Assembly (NCBI GenBank): GCA_938041695.1
Contig: CALISI010000016.1
Coordinates: 15,058 to 79,057, forward strand
Reading direction: 5' to 3'
Source of the DNA: an uncultured Actinomyces sp.
GTDB taxonomy: Bacteria; Actinomycetota; Actinomycetes; Actinomycetales; Actinomycetaceae
DNA: 64,000 bases
This document shows positions 47,661 through 56,409 of this stretch, in pieces (the first letter of the stretch is position 1; each line of letters starts with the position of its first letter). The translations under genes and the position numbers were made by a program. The notes under the pieces were generated by a model that made no database searches, was not told where the DNA came from, and saw only the letters and a program-made list of their open reading frames with translations.

Positions 47661-47918
47661 TCAGTAGCCGCTGTTCTGCAGCCCTGCCATGATCGCGCCA
47701 CCAAAGAGGACGAACATCAGGATCAACCCGATGAGGGCGATGATCTGCCAGATAAACATGGCGCGCGCGTAGTTACGCTTCGCAGGCGAGCTTCCCGAAC
47801 CGAGCGCGAGCACCAGCAGGTAGATGAAGCCGACCAGCGGGATGCCTGCGACGAAGAGAGTGAGCATCCACGAGCCGACGGAGTCGTCGGGATGCTCGGG
47901 GAACTCGTTGTATGCCAT
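47661..47918 (-). CDS. Small two-helix membrane protein
   Basis: 85 residues from the ATG after GGAGGCCACC. Two hydrophobic helices (VGSWMLTLFVAGIPLVGFIYLLVLAL and a second near the C terminus, IIALIGLILMFVLFGG) around a basic loop (SPAKRNYARA). Similar small proteins are common in actinobacteria without known function. It follows trpS by 29 bases and ends at a strong terminator. Confidence 0.75.
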   Translation of the reverse strand: MAYNEFPEHPDDSVGSWMLTLFVAGIPLVGFIYLLVLALGSGSSPAKRNYARAMFIWQIIALIGLILMFVLFGGAIMAGLQNSGY

Positions 47919-47947
47919 GGTGGCCTCCAAGGGGAGAATGTGTGGAA

Positions 47948-49048
47948 TCAGTAGTTCATCTGCATGGCGGTGCGCACCTCGGACAGAGTCTGATCGGCCT
48001 GTTCGTTGGCGCGCTCGTTACCGGCGTGCAGGATGGACAGCAGGTAGTCCTCGTTCGCGATGAGCTCGGCGCGGCGAGACCGCAGGGGAGCGAGCATCTC
48101 GTTGAGGGATTCGGTGACGAGGGCCTTCAGGGTGCCCGCACCGCCGTCGCCGATGCGATCCGCGATTGCCTCGGGCGCCTCGCCCGTGGCCAGGGAGGCC
48201 AGCATGAGGAGGTTGGAGACCTCGGGACGGCCCTCCGGGTCGAAGGTGATGCGGCGCTCGGCGTCGGTCTTCGCCTTCTTGAGGATCTTCGCGGTCTCGT
48301 CGGCGCTCATGCGCAGCTCGATTGTGTTGCCGCGCGACTTCGACATCTTCTGGCCGTCCGTGCCCAGCAGCAGCGGGACCTCGGACAGGAGAGCCTCGGG
48401 GCGGGGGAACACGGGGCGTTCGGGCGTCGCACGACCGTAGCGCTTGTCGAAGCGCTGGGCGATCAGGCGCGCCTGCTCCAGGTGGGGGAGCTGATCCTGG
48501 CCCACGGGCACGATGTTGGCCTTGCAGAAGAGGATGTCGGCGGCCTGGTGGACGGGGTAGGTCAGCATGAGGCCGGTCATTGCGCGGCCCTCGGTCGCCT
48601 CCAGCTCGGCCTTCACGGTCGGGTTGCGGTGCAACTCCGACTCTGTGACCAGGGAGAGGAAGGGCAGCATCAGCTGGTTGAGGGCCGGAACCGCCGAGTG
48701 GTTGAAGATCGTGGAGCGCTCCGGGTCGATGCCCGCGGCCAGGTAGTCGGCGACGAGGCCGAGGACGCGCTCACGGATCGGGCCCACGCCATCGCGGTCG
48801 GTGATCACCTGGTAGTCGGCGACCAGGACCCAGGTCTCAACTCCGCGGTTCTGCAGGAGCACGCGGTTGCGCAGCGTACCGAAGTAGTGGCCCAGGTGCA
48901 GGTGGCCTGTCGGACGGTCACCCGTGAGGATGCGGAAACGCGAGGGGTCCTGGTCGATCGCCAGGTCGATCTCGGCGCTGCGGGCCTTCGAGCGGGCCAG
49001 CGAGGCATCGGAGGTTGCGGTTTCCAGGGCATCTTCACTGCGAGTCAT
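47948..49048 (-). CDS. trpS: Tryptophan--tRNA ligase
   Basis: 366 residues. Class I signatures: TGDRPTGHLHLGHYFG (HIGH-like) and KMSKSRGN. The GDRPTG start resembles the streptococcal type of TrpRS rather than the SGIQPSG type usual in other actinobacteria. It charges tRNA-Trp. Located between glgX and the small membrane protein, all on the minus strand. Confidence 0.95.
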   Translation of the reverse strand: MTRSEDALETATSDASLARSKARSAEIDLAIDQDPSRFRILTGDRPTGHLHLGHYFGTLRNRVLLQNRGVETWVLVADYQVITDRDGVGPIRERVLGLVADYLAAGIDPERSTIFNHSAVPALNQLMLPFLSLVTESELHRNPTVKAELEATEGRAMTGLMLTYPVHQAADILFCKANIVPVGQDQLPHLEQARLIAQRFDKRYGRATPERPVFPRPEALLSEVPLLLGTDGQKMSKSRGNTIELRMSADETAKILKKAKTDAERRITFDPEGRPEVSNLLMLASLATGEAPEAIADRIGDGGAGTLKALVTESLNEMLAPLRSRRAELIANEDYLLSILHAGNERANEQADQTLSEVRTAMQMNY

Positions 49049-49094
49049 GCGTCAATCCTAACGAGTGGGTGGGAATGAATGAAACTTGGGGTGC

Positions 49095-51383
49095 TCAGTG
49101 TTCGGGGCGGAACGCGACGTCAGAGAGCAGGATGGTCACGGACAGCGGTTCAATCGACAGCGTGGAGCGCGGAGCGACGTGCTCAGCCTCAAGGGAGAGC
49201 TCGCTCGGGTTACGTGTCTCGCCGACGCCGCCCTCGGAGGGTGTCGCCCACACAGTTGAGTAGGCGACCAGCCAGTCCAGGTCGTGCCCCTCGGGCAGTG
49301 TGACCTCGGCGCCGTCCAGGTTCGCGTTGATGATGATGAGGGCATCGCGGTCGCCCCAGGTCACGCCCGAGCGCAGCATCTGGAATGCGCGGTGACGTGC
49401 GTCTGTCCATCCGTAGTCCGGCATCGGCGTGCCCTGCGCCGTGTACCACGACAGGTCAGGGATCGTGTCGCCGCCGTGCGGCGTGCCGGTCGCGAAGCGG
49501 TCGGGGCGCAAAACCGGATGGACTTTACGCAGTGCGATGAGCCAGGACACCGTGTCGATCTGCTCGAGCTGTTCCTCAGCCAGGTCCCAGTCGACCCACG
49601 AGATCGGATCATCCTGGCAGTAGGCGTTGTTATTGCCGTACTGGGTACGGCCGAATTCGTCGCCGCCCGTGAGCATGGGCGTGCCCGAAGAAACGAACAT
49701 CGTCGTGAGGATGTTGCGCTGAGAGCGCGCACGCAGGTCCGCGATCGTCATGTCGGACAGGATCGCGTAGGGCGTCATCGCGTTGGGGTGCGTGGCGTTG
49801 ACAGCCAGCGTACCCTCGACGCCGTGGTTCCACGAGCGGTTGTCGTCCGAACCGTCGCGGTTATTCTCCAGGTTCGCGGTGTTGTGCTTGCGGTCGTAAG
49901 CCGTCAGGTCCGCTAGCGTGAAGCCGTCGTGGGCCGTCACGAAGTTGATCGAGGCGCGTGGGCCACGCAGGCGACCCAGCCCGTGCTCGAACACGTCCTG
50001 GGAGCCGGACAGACGCGTTGCGAGGTCGTTGGGACCCGACACGACATGGCCCGAGGCCTGGGCGCGCACGTCGGCCAGCCAGAAGTTACGCAGAGCGCCG
50101 CGGTAGTGGTCGTTCCACTCGGAGAACGGGACCGGGAAGTTGCCCGTCTGCCAACCGCCGGGGCCCACGTCCCAGGGCTCGGCGATGAGCTTGACGTGTG
50201 CGAGCAGATCGTCCGTGGCCATCGCGATGAGGAGCGGGTGCATTGGGCTGAAACCGGTCGCGAAACGGCCCAGCGTGGCCGCCAGGTCGAAGCGGAAGCC
50301 GTCCACGCCCATTTCTCGCACCCAGTAGCGCAGCGAATCCAGCACCATCTGAATGGTCTTCGGGTGATCCATGTTCATGGTGTTACCGGTGCCCGTCACG
50401 TCGATCGCCTGGACGGGGCGCGAGGAAGTGTGGCGGTAGTACAGGTCGGAATCGAGGCCGCGCCACGACAGAGACGGGCCGGCGTCTCCACCCTCACACG
50501 TGTGGTTGTAGACGACGTCGAGGATGACCTCAATGCCAGCCTGATGCAGCAAAGAGACCATGCCGCGGAACTCGTCGACGACCGCCTGGGCACCGCGCTC
50601 ACGCGAGGCCTCGGTCGCGTAGGAGGGCTCGGGAGCGAAGAAGGAGAGGGTCGAGTAACCCCAGTAGTTCGTCAGGCCGCGTTCGGTGAGGAAAGGCTCG
50701 TCGCACTTGGCGTGCACGGGGAGCAGCTCGACCGCGGTGACGCCCAGGTCCTTCAGATACGACACGGAAGCCGGGTGAGCCAGTCCCGCGTAGGTGCCAC
50801 GCAACTGTGGGGGCACGCCGGGCATGTTCTTCGTGAAGCCCTTGACGTGGATCTCGTAGATGACCGTCGTCTCCCACGGCGTATGTGGCTGGGGTTCGAT
50901 CGGGAAGGAGGGCTCCACGACGACCGAACGCGGCATGTAGGCAGCGGAGTCAATGGGAGAGCGGCGCAGCGGGTACTCGGAGGGGTAGAGATCCTCGTCG
51001 ACGCAGTGCGCGTAGACGCCAGGCTTCATATCGACGACGCCGTCGACACCCCGGCCGTAGGGGTCGAGGAGGAGCTTGTGCGAGTTGTAGAACTTGCCGC
51101 CGTCCGGATCCCACGGACCATGAACGCGGAAGCCGTAGCGGGTGCCTGCGCCAAAGCCCGGGACGTGACCGTGCCAGATGCCGGTATGGGGGCCGATCAG
51201 GGCGTAGCGTGTCTCAGCCCCGGCCTCGTCGAAAATGCACATATCCACGCCGGACGCGCCCCGCGCGACCACGGACACATCGAGCCCGTCGCCCGAACGG
51301 AAAACTCCCAGGCGGGAGGGGACGGGGTTCGGTTCGGTGACACGCACGGTGGGGACGCAAGGCGAGCCGGAGCGCTCGGACAT
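49095..51383 (-). CDS. glgX: Glycogen debranching enzyme GlgX
   Basis: 762 residues. N-terminal CBM48 (SRLGVFRSGDGLDVSV), GH13 core with VILDVVYNHTCEGG, DGFRFDLAATLGR (nucleophile Asp), KLIAEPWDVGPGGW (acid Glu) and NFVTAHDGFTLADL. It hydrolyses alpha-1,6 branches, generally after phosphorylase trimming. First gene of the minus-strand block; with glgB and glgE it balances branching and debranching. Confidence 0.95.
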   Translation of the reverse strand: MSERSGSPCVPTVRVTEPNPVPSRLGVFRSGDGLDVSVVARGASGVDMCIFDEAGAETRYALIGPHTGIWHGHVPGFGAGTRYGFRVHGPWDPDGGKFYNSHKLLLDPYGRGVDGVVDMKPGVYAHCVDEDLYPSEYPLRRSPIDSAAYMPRSVVVEPSFPIEPQPHTPWETTVIYEIHVKGFTKNMPGVPPQLRGTYAGLAHPASVSYLKDLGVTAVELLPVHAKCDEPFLTERGLTNYWGYSTLSFFAPEPSYATEASRERGAQAVVDEFRGMVSLLHQAGIEVILDVVYNHTCEGGDAGPSLSWRGLDSDLYYRHTSSRPVQAIDVTGTGNTMNMDHPKTIQMVLDSLRYWVREMGVDGFRFDLAATLGRFATGFSPMHPLLIAMATDDLLAHVKLIAEPWDVGPGGWQTGNFPVPFSEWNDHYRGALRNFWLADVRAQASGHVVSGPNDLATRLSGSQDVFEHGLGRLRGPRASINFVTAHDGFTLADLTAYDRKHNTANLENNRDGSDDNRSWNHGVEGTLAVNATHPNAMTPYAILSDMTIADLRARSQRNILTTMFVSSGTPMLTGGDEFGRTQYGNNNAYCQDDPISWVDWDLAEEQLEQIDTVSWLIALRKVHPVLRPDRFATGTPHGGDTIPDLSWYTAQGTPMPDYGWTDARHRAFQMLRSGVTWGDRDALIIINANLDGAEVTLPEGHDLDWLVAYSTVWATPSEGGVGETRNPSELSLEAEHVAPRSTLSIEPLSVTILLSDVAFRPEH

Positions 51384-51457
51384 AAAAGAGTGCCTCTTTC
51401 TGACGAATTATTGACTGCACCCAAGCCTGATAGATGCAGCCACTATCCATCATACGT

Positions 51458-51476
51458 GACCGTTAATTAAGCGGTC
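51458..51476. promoter_or_regulatory. Palindrome between glgX and etfB
   Basis: GACCG-TTAATTAAG-CGGTC, almost perfectly symmetric, lies in the 192-base divergent region 74 bases before glgX and 100 bases before etfB. A second AT palindrome, CATATATATG, at 51532-51541 may be part of the etfB promoter. Candidate operator only. Confidence 0.4.
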
Positions 51477-51575
51477 GGATTAGGAACTGGGAGAGGCTAT
51501 GAACAGCGGCACGCGCTGGTGAGGCAACCCTCATATATATGGGCGTGAGGCTCGGAATGTGGCACGCTAGAAGGC

Positions 51576-52379
51576 ATGAGAATTGTCGTGTGTGTGAAGC
51601 ATGTCCCCGACATGCAGTCCGAACGCCGTTTTGAGGGCGGCCGCCTGGTGCGCGGTGAGGACGATGTGCTCAACGAACTGGACGAGAACGCCATTGAGGC
51701 TGCCGTTCAGCTCAAGGAGTCCGAAGAGGATGCAGGCCGCGAGGCTGAGGTCGTCGCGCTGACGATGGGTCCCGAGGACGCCGAGGACTCCCTCATGCGC
51801 GCCCTGCAGATGGGCGCGGACCGTGCCTACATCGTGTCTGACGAGTTCCTGGAGGGCTCCGACGTCATTACGACCGCCTCCGTCCTGGCCGTCGCGATCG
51901 CGAAGATCAGCGAGGAGTGCGGCCCCGTCGATCTGGTGATCACCGGCATGGCGTCGCTGGATGCGATGACCTCCATGTTGCCCGGCGCACTGGCCGCCAA
52001 GGCGCACATGCCCCTGCTGGGCCTTGCACGCTCCCTGAGCGTCGCGGATGGCGCCGTGACGATCGAACGCGCCGTCGACGGCTACACCGAGACCGTGCGC
52101 GCCGCGCTGCCCGCGGTCGTCTCCGTGACCGACCAGATCAACGAGCCGCGCTACCCGGCCTTTGCTGCCATGAAGGCCGCCCGCAAGAAACCCCTGGACC
52201 AGTGGGGCATCGATGACCTTGTGGAGGTTCCCGGCGGGGAGGGCCTCGTCATGCGCCGCGCGCTGACCGCCGTGACCCACGGCGAGGAGAACACCCGCGA
52301 CGGTTCGGGCACGATCATTCAGGACGCCGGCGAGGGCGGGCGCGCTCTGGCCGACTACATCCTTTCGGTGGTGAAGTGA
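51576..52379 (+). CDS. etfB: Electron transfer flavoprotein subunit beta
   Basis: 267 residues. ETF-beta signature: RIVVCVKHVPD at the N terminus, VVALTMGPEDAEDSLMRALQMGADRAY, and a C-terminal IQDAGEGGRALADYI. With EtfA it carries electrons from acyl-CoA dehydrogenases or related flavoproteins. AGAAGGC precedes the ATG. Confidence 0.94.
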   Translation: MRIVVCVKHVPDMQSERRFEGGRLVRGEDDVLNELDENAIEAAVQLKESEEDAGREAEVVALTMGPEDAEDSLMRALQMGADRAYIVSDEFLEGSDVITTASVLAVAIAKISEECGPVDLVITGMASLDAMTSMLPGALAAKAHMPLLGLARSLSVADGAVTIERAVDGYTETVRAALPAVVSVTDQINEPRYPAFAAMKAARKKPLDQWGIDDLVEVPGGEGLVMRRALTAVTHGEENTRDGSGTIIQDAGEGGRALADYILSVVK

Positions 52380-52380
52380 C

Positions 52381-53358
52381 ATGACGCAGCAGATGAGTTC
52401 CCCGATTCTTGTTCTGGCCGATCAGGCGGGCGATCACCTGACGCCCCTGGCCCGCCAGGCCGTGACGCTGGCTGCGTCCCTGACCAGCGCAGACGTTGTC
52501 GCCCTGTCCCTGGCCGCCACGCCCGACGTGGCAGCACTGTCTGAGCTGGGCGCGACCCAGCTGCTGCACGCCGACCTGGGTGACTCGGCGCGTTCCTCGG
52601 TCGTGGCCTCCGACGCGCTTGTTTCCGCGCTGGCCACCGCCAGCTTCGGCCTAGTGCTCCTGTGCTCGGACTACCGCGGCCGTGAGATCGCCGGTCGCGT
52701 CGGCGCGCTCACCGAGGCCGGCGTGGTCTCCGGTGCCTCGTCCGTTGGCTTCGACGGCGGCGTCCTCCAGATCGGCAAGACTGCCCTGGGCGGCTCTTGG
52801 TCGATGCGCATCGTCCTCGAGGGACAGACTCCGATCGTCGGCATCGCCTCCGGCGTCATCGACGAGGCCCCGGTGGCCTCTCCCGTCGCCCTGACCCCGC
52901 AGGCTCTGTCCGTCGAGCTGAGCCCCGAGGCTTCCTCGATTCAGGTTGTTTCCAGCGTGCCCGACGAGGAGGAAGGCGTCTCCCTGGCTGACGCCTCCAC
53001 CGTGGTGTGTGGTGGCCGCGGCGTGGACGGTGACTTCGAGCTGGTTCGCTCGCTCGCCGACGCGCTCGGTGGTGCCGTGGGCGCGACCCGCGTCGCCTGT
53101 GACGAGGGATGGGCCCCGCGAGCCGAGCAGATCGGCCAGACGGGCCTGACGGTCACGCCGAACCTGTACCTCGGCCTGGGCGTCTCCGGCGCTATTCACC
53201 ACACGGTGGGTATGCAGTCCTCCGCTCACATCGTTGCCGTGTGTGATGATCCGGATGCCCCGATCTTCGAGATCGCGGACTTTGGTGTTGTCGGCGACGT
53301 GACCGAGGTCGTGCCCGCGGCCCTGGCCGCCATCGAGGAGGCGCGCTCCCAGGCGTGA
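52381..53358 (+). CDS. etfA: Electron transfer flavoprotein subunit alpha
   Basis: 325 residues. The C-terminal FAD-binding domain contains VVCGGRGVDGDFELV, GATRVACDEGWAPRAEQIGQTG and LYLGLGVSGAIHHTVGMQ. It follows etfB after one base and overlaps the cysteine desulfurase gene by four, so all are in one transcript. Confidence 0.95.
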   Translation: MTQQMSSPILVLADQAGDHLTPLARQAVTLAASLTSADVVALSLAATPDVAALSELGATQLLHADLGDSARSSVVASDALVSALATASFGLVLLCSDYRGREIAGRVGALTEAGVVSGASSVGFDGGVLQIGKTALGGSWSMRIVLEGQTPIVGIASGVIDEAPVASPVALTPQALSVELSPEASSIQVVSSVPDEEEGVSLADASTVVCGGRGVDGDFELVRSLADALGGAVGATRVACDEGWAPRAEQIGQTGLTVTPNLYLGLGVSGAIHHTVGMQSSAHIVAVCDDPDAPIFEIADFGVVGDVTEVVPAALAAIEEARSQA

Positions 53359-54560
53359 GCGTCTATCTCGACCACGCGGCCACCACGCCGCTGCGCGAGT
53401 GCGCCCTCGAGGCGTGGACGCGCGCCCAGCGTGACCTGGCTGCCACCCCTGGCAATCCCGCCGCCCTCCACTTCGGAGGGCGGCGGGCCCGTCGCATGCT
53501 CGACGACGCCCGCGAGCAGGTCGCCGCGGCTCTCGGGGCCGACATCCACGAGGTCATCTTCACGTCCGGCGCCACTGAGTCCGACGCTCTCGGCGTGATG
53601 GCTGCGGCCCGCGGCATGCGCGGACGCGATGCCAGTCGCGATCTCATCGTCGTTTCGGGCCTTGAGCACGACGCGGTCGCCCACCAGCGCGAGGTCGCGT
53701 CGCGTGAGTGCTTTGACTGGGAGATTTTGCCCGTGGATGCGGGTGGCGTGTCGGTCCTGCCTGCGGTTTCCGGTCATGAGGCACCCGCCGTGTGGGACGG
53801 GCGTCTCGCGCTTGGTTCCATGACGCTCGTATCCTCAGAGATTGGCACCATTCAGCCGGTTGCGCACTTCGCTGAGCTTGTTCATGCCAGCGGTGGCCTC
53901 GCACATTCAGACGCAGCCCAGGCGATCCCGATCCTGGACGTGTCCTTCTTCGAGCTTGGCCTTGATCTCATGACCGTGGGTGGTCACAAGGTCGGCGCAC
54001 CTGCCGGCACCGGTGTGCTTGTCGCACGGCGCGGCATTCCCGTGACGACCGACCGTCCCGGCGGCGGCCACGAGCGCTCGATCCGCTCGGGCACGCCAGA
54101 CGTCGCGGGTGCGTGCGCACTCGCCGCCGCCCTCACCGAGGTTGTCTCCGAGCGCGCCGCCTTCACGACCCGCGCGGCGGACCTGCGCGCCTACCTGCGC
54201 TCCCACCTGCCGGACGGCGTGAGCGCGACGGTGGGGGAGTCGGCCTCGTCGAGTGCGATCATCCACCTCTCCCTACCCACCGCCCGCCCGGAGGCCGTCC
54301 TCATGGCTTTCGACATGGCCGGCATCGCCGTGTCCGCCGGGTCCGCCTGCCACGCGGGGGTGACGCGCCCATCCGACATCGTCATGGCGATGGGACGCAG
54401 CGAAGAGCAGGCGCTCGGCGTCCTGCGCGTCTCTCTCGGTCATGAGACGACGCGCGACGACATCGACTCCTTCCTGGCCGCCCTGCCGATGGCGATCCGC
54501 GCGGGTGCCGCCCTGGACGGCATCACCCACGTGCGCAACGAACGAAACGAGGAACGCTAG
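53355..54560 (+). CDS. Cysteine desulfurase (IscS/NifS-like)
   Basis: 401 residues, GTG start overlapping etfA. PLP-enzyme motifs: YLDHAATTPLRE, FTSGATESDALGV, HSDAAQAI, the PLP Lys in VGGHKVGAPAGTG and the persulfide Cys in SAGSACHAGVTRPSD. It transfers sulfur from cysteine, here most likely to MnmA, whose gene begins directly after the stop. No scaffold gene of the Isc or Suf type follows. Confidence 0.93.
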   Translation: MSVYLDHAATTPLRECALEAWTRAQRDLAATPGNPAALHFGGRRARRMLDDAREQVAAALGADIHEVIFTSGATESDALGVMAAARGMRGRDASRDLIVVSGLEHDAVAHQREVASRECFDWEILPVDAGGVSVLPAVSGHEAPAVWDGRLALGSMTLVSSEIGTIQPVAHFAELVHASGGLAHSDAAQAIPILDVSFFELGLDLMTVGGHKVGAPAGTGVLVARRGIPVTTDRPGGGHERSIRSGTPDVAGACALAAALTEVVSERAAFTTRAADLRAYLRSHLPDGVSATVGESASSSAIIHLSLPTARPEAVLMAFDMAGIAVSAGSACHAGVTRPSDIVMAMGRSEEQALGVLRVSLGHETTRDDIDSFLAALPMAIRAGAALDGITHVRNERNEER

Positions 54561-55652
54561 ATGCGAGTTCTGGCAGCACTGTCCGGTGGCGTGGACTCCG
54601 CCGTCGCCGCCGCGAAAGCCGTCGAGGCCGGGCATGACGTCGTCGGTGTCCACATGGCGCTGTCCTCCCAGCCCCAGGAGTGCCGCATCGGCCCGCGCGG
54701 ATGCTGCTCGATCGAGGACGCGGGGGACGCTGCGCGCGCCGCGGAGATCATCGGCATCCCGTTCTACGTGTGGGATCTCGCGAGCGAATTCGAGCAGACC
54801 GTCATCACCGACTTCGTCGCCCAATACAAGGCAGGGCGTACCCCGAACCCCTGCGTGCGCTGCAACGAGTTCGTGAAGTTTCGAGAGCTGGCCAACCGCG
54901 CCCGCGTACTCGGCTTCGACGCGGTGTGCACCGGCCACTATGCGGCCATCAAGGACGGGGTGGCGGGGCCTGAGTTGCACCGCGGAGCTGACAGCCTGAA
55001 GGATCAGTCCTACGTCCTGGCCGTCATGGGTCCCGAGGAACTGACGCGGGTGGTCCTCCCGCTGGGTGATGCTCCCAACAAGGCGTGGGTGCGCTCCGAG
55101 GCCGAGAACCTGGGCCTGGGCGTGTCCAACAAGCCGGACTCCTACGACATCTGCTTCATCCCCGACGGCGACACGCAGGGATTCCTGCGCTCCCATTTGG
55201 GTGCCGCTGAGGGTGAGATCATCACCCCCGACGGTGAGGTACTCGGTCATCACGAGGGGTATTGGAACTACACCGTCGGCCAGCGTAAAGGCCTCGGCAT
55301 CGGCGCGCCCGCGCCCGACGGCCGTCCGCGCTACGTCCTCGAGACCAGGCCGGAGAGCAACCAGGTCATTGTGGGTGCCTCCGAGCTCCTGTCCATCTCG
55401 CGGATTGCGGCCACGGATGCCGTCTGGCTCGCGTCGGATGACGATGGCTCCGACGCGACCGACCTTTTCGTGCAGCTGCGCGCGCACGGAACGCCCATTC
55501 CTGTCGCGTCGCTCACTCGCGACGTTGACGCTGGAACCATCAGTGTCGTCCTCGCAAGCAGTGCGCGCGGCGTCGCCCGCGGTCAGTCGATGGTTGTCTA
55601 TCGGGGCAGTCGAGTCCTGGGCGAAGGAACCATTGACGCAACTGGGTGCTAA
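54561..55652 (+). CDS. mnmA: tRNA-specific 2-thiouridylase MnmA
   Basis: 363 residues. ATP-binding PP-loop LSGGVDSAVAA, catalytic Cys in PNPCVRCNEFVKF and the second Cys in YDICFIPDGDTQ; C-terminal beta barrel with VGQRKGLGIG. It makes 2-thiouridine at the wobble base of Lys, Glu and Gln tRNAs. It starts immediately after the desulfurase stop, and a tRNA gene follows. Confidence 0.96.
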   Translation: MRVLAALSGGVDSAVAAAKAVEAGHDVVGVHMALSSQPQECRIGPRGCCSIEDAGDAARAAEIIGIPFYVWDLASEFEQTVITDFVAQYKAGRTPNPCVRCNEFVKFRELANRARVLGFDAVCTGHYAAIKDGVAGPELHRGADSLKDQSYVLAVMGPEELTRVVLPLGDAPNKAWVRSEAENLGLGVSNKPDSYDICFIPDGDTQGFLRSHLGAAEGEIITPDGEVLGHHEGYWNYTVGQRKGLGIGAPAPDGRPRYVLETRPESNQVIVGASELLSISRIAATDAVWLASDDDGSDATDLFVQLRAHGTPIPVASLTRDVDAGTISVVLASSARGVARGQSMVVYRGSRVLGEGTIDATGC

Positions 55653-55730
55653 GGCCTCGCGCCACGTCGGCGCGGACGTGGGCGAAGGCATGCGGACGGC
55701 CTCGCCCGCATCCGTTACACTAGTGTGCGC

Positions 55731-55811
<81 letters not shown>

Positions 55812-55864
55812 CAAAAGCCCGTGCCCGGTCGCACCGGGGGAGTAGCCCTCGATAGACTGAGGTC

Positions 55865-56338
55865 ATGAGCGCTTTGGACATTGGCCAGCAGGCCCCGGAC
55901 TTTACTGCTGAGACCACCCAGGGAACCGTGTCCCTGTCTGATCTTCTCGCTGCCTCATCGCGAGGCGTCGTCGTCTACTTCTACCCGAAGGCCTCCACGC
56001 CCGGATGCACGAAGGAAGCCTGTGACTTTCGCGATTCCCTGGCGTCCCTGCAGGGAGCGGGATACTCGGTGATCGGCGTGTCCGCCGACTCGATGGCCGC
56101 GCTCGAACGTTTCACGGAGAAGCAGGCTCTCACCTTTCCGCTGGCCTCGGACCCGGACCACAAGATTCTCGAGGCTTATGGCGCCTGGGGTGAGAAGAAG
56201 AATTACGGCCGCACGTACGTGGGCATTATCCGTTCGACCGTGGTTGTCAACCCGGATGGGACGGTGGCGTTGGCTCAGTACAACGTGAAGGCGACCGGCC
56301 ACGTGGCCCGCCTGCGTAAGGCTCTCGGTATCGACTGA
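55865..56338 (+). CDS. bcp: Thiol peroxidase, BCP-type peroxiredoxin
   Basis: 157 residues. Peroxidatic Cys and a second Cys five residues on, in TPGCTKEACDFRD, mark the BCP class; GVSADSMAALERF and AYGAWGEKKNYGRTYVGI are also typical. It reduces hydrogen peroxide and organic hydroperoxides using thioredoxin. Stand-alone gene after tRNA-Leu. Confidence 0.94.
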   Translation: MSALDIGQQAPDFTAETTQGTVSLSDLLAASSRGVVVYFYPKASTPGCTKEACDFRDSLASLQGAGYSVIGVSADSMAALERFTEKQALTFPLASDPDHKILEAYGAWGEKKNYGRTYVGIIRSTVVVNPDGTVALAQYNVKATGHVARLRKALGID

Positions 56339-56352
56339 TCGGTTGCTTTCGC

Positions 56353-56397
56353 AGTAACTAGCGCATGTGATTGGCAAGAAACTGACAGCTAGTTACT
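56353..56397. repeat. Inverted repeat between bcp and the next gene
   Basis: AGTAACTAGC at 56353-56362 pairs perfectly with GCTAGTTACT at 56388-56397, ending 12 bases before the next start. It could be a bcp terminator (without T-run) or an operator overlapping the ribosome site region of the downstream gene. Confidence 0.5.
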
Positions 56398-56409
56398 CGT
56401 GGAGGACTT

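Noticed and set aside
55653..55730. Second tRNA or small RNA beside tRNA-Leu
   Set aside because: No cloverleaf could be folded.
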